Assembly: GCA_029960045.1 (NCBI GenBank)
Contig: JASCOV010000001.1
Coordinates: 620,001-684,000 of the forward strand
Reading direction: 5' to 3'
Length of the DNA: 64,000 nt
From: Flavobacteriaceae bacterium PS02293
Lineage (GTDB): Bacteria; Bacteroidota; Bacteroidia; Flavobacteriales; Weeksellaceae
The notes beneath the pieces are model-generated. The model was not told where the DNA came from. It saw only the letters and a list, made by a program, of their open reading frames with translations, and ran no database searches. Positions 61,584-64,000 of the stretch are shown here, in pieces. Within the stretch, counting starts at the first letter, position 1. Each line of letters begins with the position of its first letter. The position numbers and the translations under genes are program-made.

Positions 61584-63653
61584 TTATTTCAGCAATTGCC
61601 CGGCTACAAATTCCGGAACCAAAGCATAATGAGAAATTTTCATACTGATAGTTGCTCTTCCGCTCGTTAAGGTTCTCAAATCAGAAATGTATCCGAAAGT
61701 ATTACTTAAAGGAACTTCTGCTGTGAACAACTTGCGTCCGGCTTTTTCATCAATAGAAAGAATAATTCCTCTACGCTTATTAATGTCAGTAGTAATTGCG
61801 CCAGTATAATCTTCTACACTTTGGATTTCTACCTTCATAATAGGTTCCAATATTTTCGGAGCACATTTTTTTACCGCAGCTCGGTATCCATCTCTTGCCG
61901 CAATTTCAAAATCCAATGCATGAGAATCCACACTGTGTGTAGAACCGTCAAGCAAAGTGACCTGCATACTTTCCAATGGATAACCTAATAATGGTCCACG
62001 TTTCATTGCTTCTTTAAATCCTTTTTCAACGGATGGAATAAATTCCTGCGGAACTGTACCACCTTTTATTTGACTGACAAATAATAATCCCTTTTCGTCA
62101 TCGGCTCTTGGTCCGATTTCGAAAGTGATGTCAGCAAATTGTCCGCTTCCGCTGTTCTGTTTCACAAATTTCTCACGATGAGTGATACTTTGTGTCAGGA
62201 TTTCTTTATAAGAAACTTTCGGTTCTCCTTGGTTGATTTCGAGACCATGATTAAGTCTGATTTTTTCCAAAGTCACTTCCAGATGCAATTCACCCAAACC
62301 GCTTAGCAACGTCTGTCCTGTCTGAGAATCCTTTTCAACAAGTAAAGAAGGATCTTCTTCCTGAATTTTGGCTAAAACCAATCCAAACGTTTTCTCGTCT
62401 CCGTTTGTTTTCGGTTCTATTGCCACTCGGATTACAGGAGTAGGAATTGTGATAGACTCAAGTAAAACCGGAAAATCCATATCGGAAACAGAATCGCCAG
62501 TTTTGGCATCTTTTAAACCGATCATCGCTACAATATCTCCTGCATTTGCTTCTTCTATAGCAATAGTTTTATCAGATTGCATTTGCAATATTCTGGAAAT
62601 CCGATGCTTTTCATTCGTGCGGTTATTGAGAACTGTATCACCATTTCTCAAACTTCCGGAATAGATTCTTACCATAGAAATTTTCCCCATATGCTTATCC
62701 GTAGAGACTTTGAAAACCAATCCGGTGAATTTCTCTTCATTATTTCTCGTTAATAAGATATGTTCTCCATTTTCGGAATTTTCGGCTTCAATTACAGGCA
62801 TTTCTTCTGGCGAAGGAAGATATGCAGCAACAGCATCTAACAATGGTTGAACGCCTTTGTTCTTGAATGCAGCTCCACAAAGAACCGGTACCGCTTTTTG
62901 CTCCAGACATAATTTGCGAATGCTTCTTGTGACGTCTTCCTCAGAATAACTACTTTCATTCATATACAAGTCGAAGAAGATTTCATCATACTCAGCTAAT
63001 GTTTCCAATAATTCGGTATTCTTTTCTTCAGCCTCACTTTTTAATTCTGGTGGTATATCCTGAATTTCAAAAAAATCTCCTTTTTCATCTTTCCACACAA
63101 CAGCTTTTTGTTTGATAACATCAATTACGCCTTCAAAGCTAAGCTCAGAACCGATTGGTATTTGCAAAACCAAAGGAATAGCAGATAACCTTACACGGAT
63201 TTCATTAACTACAGCATAAAAATCGGCTCCAATTCTGTCCATTTTATTAATGAAACACATTCTCGGAATTCCATATTTTTCAGCTTGAAACCAAACATTT
63301 TCTGTCTGTGGCTGAACTCCTGACGAAGCACAAAAAACAGCAACTACACCATCCAAAACTCTGAGAGAACGTTCTACTTCCACAGCAAAATCAATGTGGC
63401 CAGGCGTATCAATCAGATTGAATTGATAGTTTTCGTTTTTGAAATTCCATTCTGTGGAAATAGCCGCAGAAGAAATGGTAATTCCTCGTTTTTGTTCCTG
63501 TACATCACGATCCATTGTTGTGTTACCTTCATCTACGTTTCCAATTTTGTGGATTTTTCCTGTATAATAAAGAATCCTTTCCGTAAGCGTTGTTTTTCCT
63601 GCATCCACGTGTGCTATGATTCCTAAATTTCTGGTGTTATATATTTTTTTCAT
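61584..63653 (-). CDS. fusA: Elongation factor G paralogue
   Basis: A 689-aa translational GTPase of the EF-G family with all GTPase motifs intact: AHVDAGKTT (G1), EQKRGITI (G2), DTPGHIDF (G3) and INKMDRIGAD (G4). Domain IV has GSGQFADITFEIGP; the C-terminus has FGYISDLRTLTSGRATISM. It is not next to rpsL, rpsG or tuf and differs from the usual housekeeping EF-G (for example NVDEGNTTMDRDVQEQ where EF-G has EVHDGxxTMDWMEQEQ), so it is more likely a second EF-G than the str-operon one. In other bacteria such copies serve recycling, stress or starvation; the role here is not shown. Confidence 0.88.
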   Translation of the reverse strand: MKKIYNTRNLGIIAHVDAGKTTLTERILYYTGKIHKIGNVDEGNTTMDRDVQEQKRGITISSAAISTEWNFKNENYQFNLIDTPGHIDFAVEVERSLRVLDGVVAVFCASSGVQPQTENVWFQAEKYGIPRMCFINKMDRIGADFYAVVNEIRVRLSAIPLVLQIPIGSELSFEGVIDVIKQKAVVWKDEKGDFFEIQDIPPELKSEAEEKNTELLETLAEYDEIFFDLYMNESSYSEEDVTRSIRKLCLEQKAVPVLCGAAFKNKGVQPLLDAVAAYLPSPEEMPVIEAENSENGEHILLTRNNEEKFTGLVFKVSTDKHMGKISMVRIYSGSLRNGDTVLNNRTNEKHRISRILQMQSDKTIAIEEANAGDIVAMIGLKDAKTGDSVSDMDFPVLLESITIPTPVIRVAIEPKTNGDEKTFGLVLAKIQEEDPSLLVEKDSQTGQTLLSGLGELHLEVTLEKIRLNHGLEINQGEPKVSYKEILTQSITHREKFVKQNSGSGQFADITFEIGPRADDEKGLLFVSQIKGGTVPQEFIPSVEKGFKEAMKRGPLLGYPLESMQVTLLDGSTHSVDSHALDFEIAARDGYRAAVKKCAPKILEPIMKVEIQSVEDYTGAITTDINKRRGIILSIDEKAGRKLFTAEVPLSNTFGYISDLRTLTSGRATISMKISHYALVPEFVAGQLLK

Positions 63654-63748
63654 TTGTTTAAAATTAAAAATTATTGATTGTTTTTACTGATTTATATTAA
63701 TTTTAATAAAATCAGATAATTGAAAATAACCGGAAGATTGGTAGCACA

Positions 63749-63780
63749 AAAAAACCTTTCTAAAGAGAAAGGCTTTTTTA
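63749..63780. terminator. Bidirectional terminator upstream of EF-G
   Basis: CCTTTCT/AGAAAGG (63755-63761, 63766-63772) with an A-run before and a T-run after. It terminates the transcript from the promoter at 63912 on the minus strand, keeping it apart from the EF-G gene. Confidence 0.8.
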
Positions 63781-63811
63781 TTTTATATTGAGAAAAATAA
63801 AACCAGACTAT

Positions 63812-63892
63812 TTAGAAAAAATATTTTGTACTACCCGAATACACTGCTCGGATAGCTCCATTTACTGCGAAAATATTTTTAGTTGTCTTCAT
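63812..63892 (-). CDS. 26-codon ORF in a complete small transcription unit
   Basis: From an ATG at 63892 to TAA at 63814-63812: 26 residues reading MKTTKNIFAVNG... to a C-terminal KYFF. It has a -7 element 19 bases upstream and a strong terminator downstream, so the expected RNA is about 155 bases. No family recognised. It may encode a micropeptide; alternatively the RNA is non-coding and the frame is chance, since it contains a nine-pair hairpin (63830-63856). Confidence 0.45.
   Translation of the reverse strand: MKTTKNIFAVNGAIRAVYSGSTKYFF
63830..63856 (-). other. RNA hairpin in the small transcription unit
   Basis: On the minus strand GCTATCCGA pairs with TCGGGTAGT, nine pairs including two wobbles, around a nine-base loop. 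It overlaps the 26-codon frame. Confidence 0.4.
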
Positions 63893-63911
63893 TTTGTTGA
63901 AAATTCGATTG

Positions 63912-63919
63912 CAAATATA
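63912..63919 (-). promoter_or_regulatory. -7 element of the small transcription unit
   Basis: TATATTTG on the minus strand matches TAnnTTTG; a TTG at 63940-63938 is 18 bases further upstream, slightly short of the usual 19-20. Confidence 0.55.
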
Positions 63920-64000
63920 ATATAATTTTTAGATTATCAAAATTTAAAATTAATCGATGCGTTTTTTTGAAAAATAATTATTTGGAATGATAAAAAGAAT

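Noticed and set aside
178..63900. CRISPR arrays, tRNA, rRNA, phage or transposase genes
   Set aside because: No regularly spaced direct repeats, cloverleaf-like sequences, rRNA blocks or integrase/transposase motifs were found when reading both strands.

Overview
The window is a low-GC chromosomal segment of a flavobacterium of the Weeksellaceae, most like Chryseobacterium (inference from content, no search run). Support: promoters of the Bacteroidota type (TAnnTTTG at -7) sit before many genes; Shine-Dalgarno sequences are nearly absent; three secreted proteins carry type IX secretion (T9SS) C-terminal signals; lipoboxes are of the short flavobacterial kind; and typical families appear (DUF5686 barrel, delta-60 repeats, choice-of-anchor L, DivIC next to udk and a methylmalonyl-CoA mutase small subunit). 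No rRNA, tRNA, CRISPR, phage or transposase was seen, and no gene looks broken except the one cut by the left edge.

Layout. 1-2041: beta-oxidation enzyme (partial) and its MarR regulator, with a perfect palindrome at the regulator's promoter. 2177-4793: TlpA-type lipoprotein, FecCD permease and ABC ATPase. 4880-7253: PaaE-like reductase, YdcF/SanA-like protein, Q/N-rich lipoprotein. 7360-11829: udk, divIC, orphan mutA-like gene, DinB, pseudouridine synthase with a long basic tail, hydrolase. 11840-18338: amidase, DUF1287 protein, glutaryl-CoA dehydrogenase, a vWA/AAA+ pair, GT14 glycosyltransferase. 18526-22901: T9SS subtilase, sugar aminotransferase, AT-rich membrane protein, galE. 22936-30838: NAD-binding protein, idi, ksgA, two lactonase-like propellers flanking a DUF5686 barrel, ung. 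30953-34008: lipoprotein, DUF456 protein, MscS-type channel, pdxJ. 34014-42224: seven exported proteins followed by a TPR histidine kinase and LuxR-type regulator. 42499-50383: two hydrolases, a membrane protein/epimerase/acyl-CoA ligase operon, gcvP. 50762-53770: giant T9SS surface protein. 53961-61555: six tightly overlapping genes encoding MoxR ATPase, a vWA-like/beta-propeller protein, membrane proteins and TPR protein. 61584-63653: second-type EF-G. 63812-63892: a 26-codon ORF or small RNA with its own promoter and terminator.

The most interesting unit is 53961-61555. Its architecture matches the predicted MoxR-vWA-beta-propeller 'ternary' systems known from comparative genomics; to my knowledge their biochemistry is largely untested. 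It starts from a promoter that predicts a leaderless mRNA, has four gene overlaps, and its vWA-like protein has lost most metal-site residues. Next in interest are the exported-protein/two-component operon with repeated GTAC motifs around its promoter, the 26-codon transcription unit, the extra EF-G, and several families of dispersed intergenic inverted repeats.
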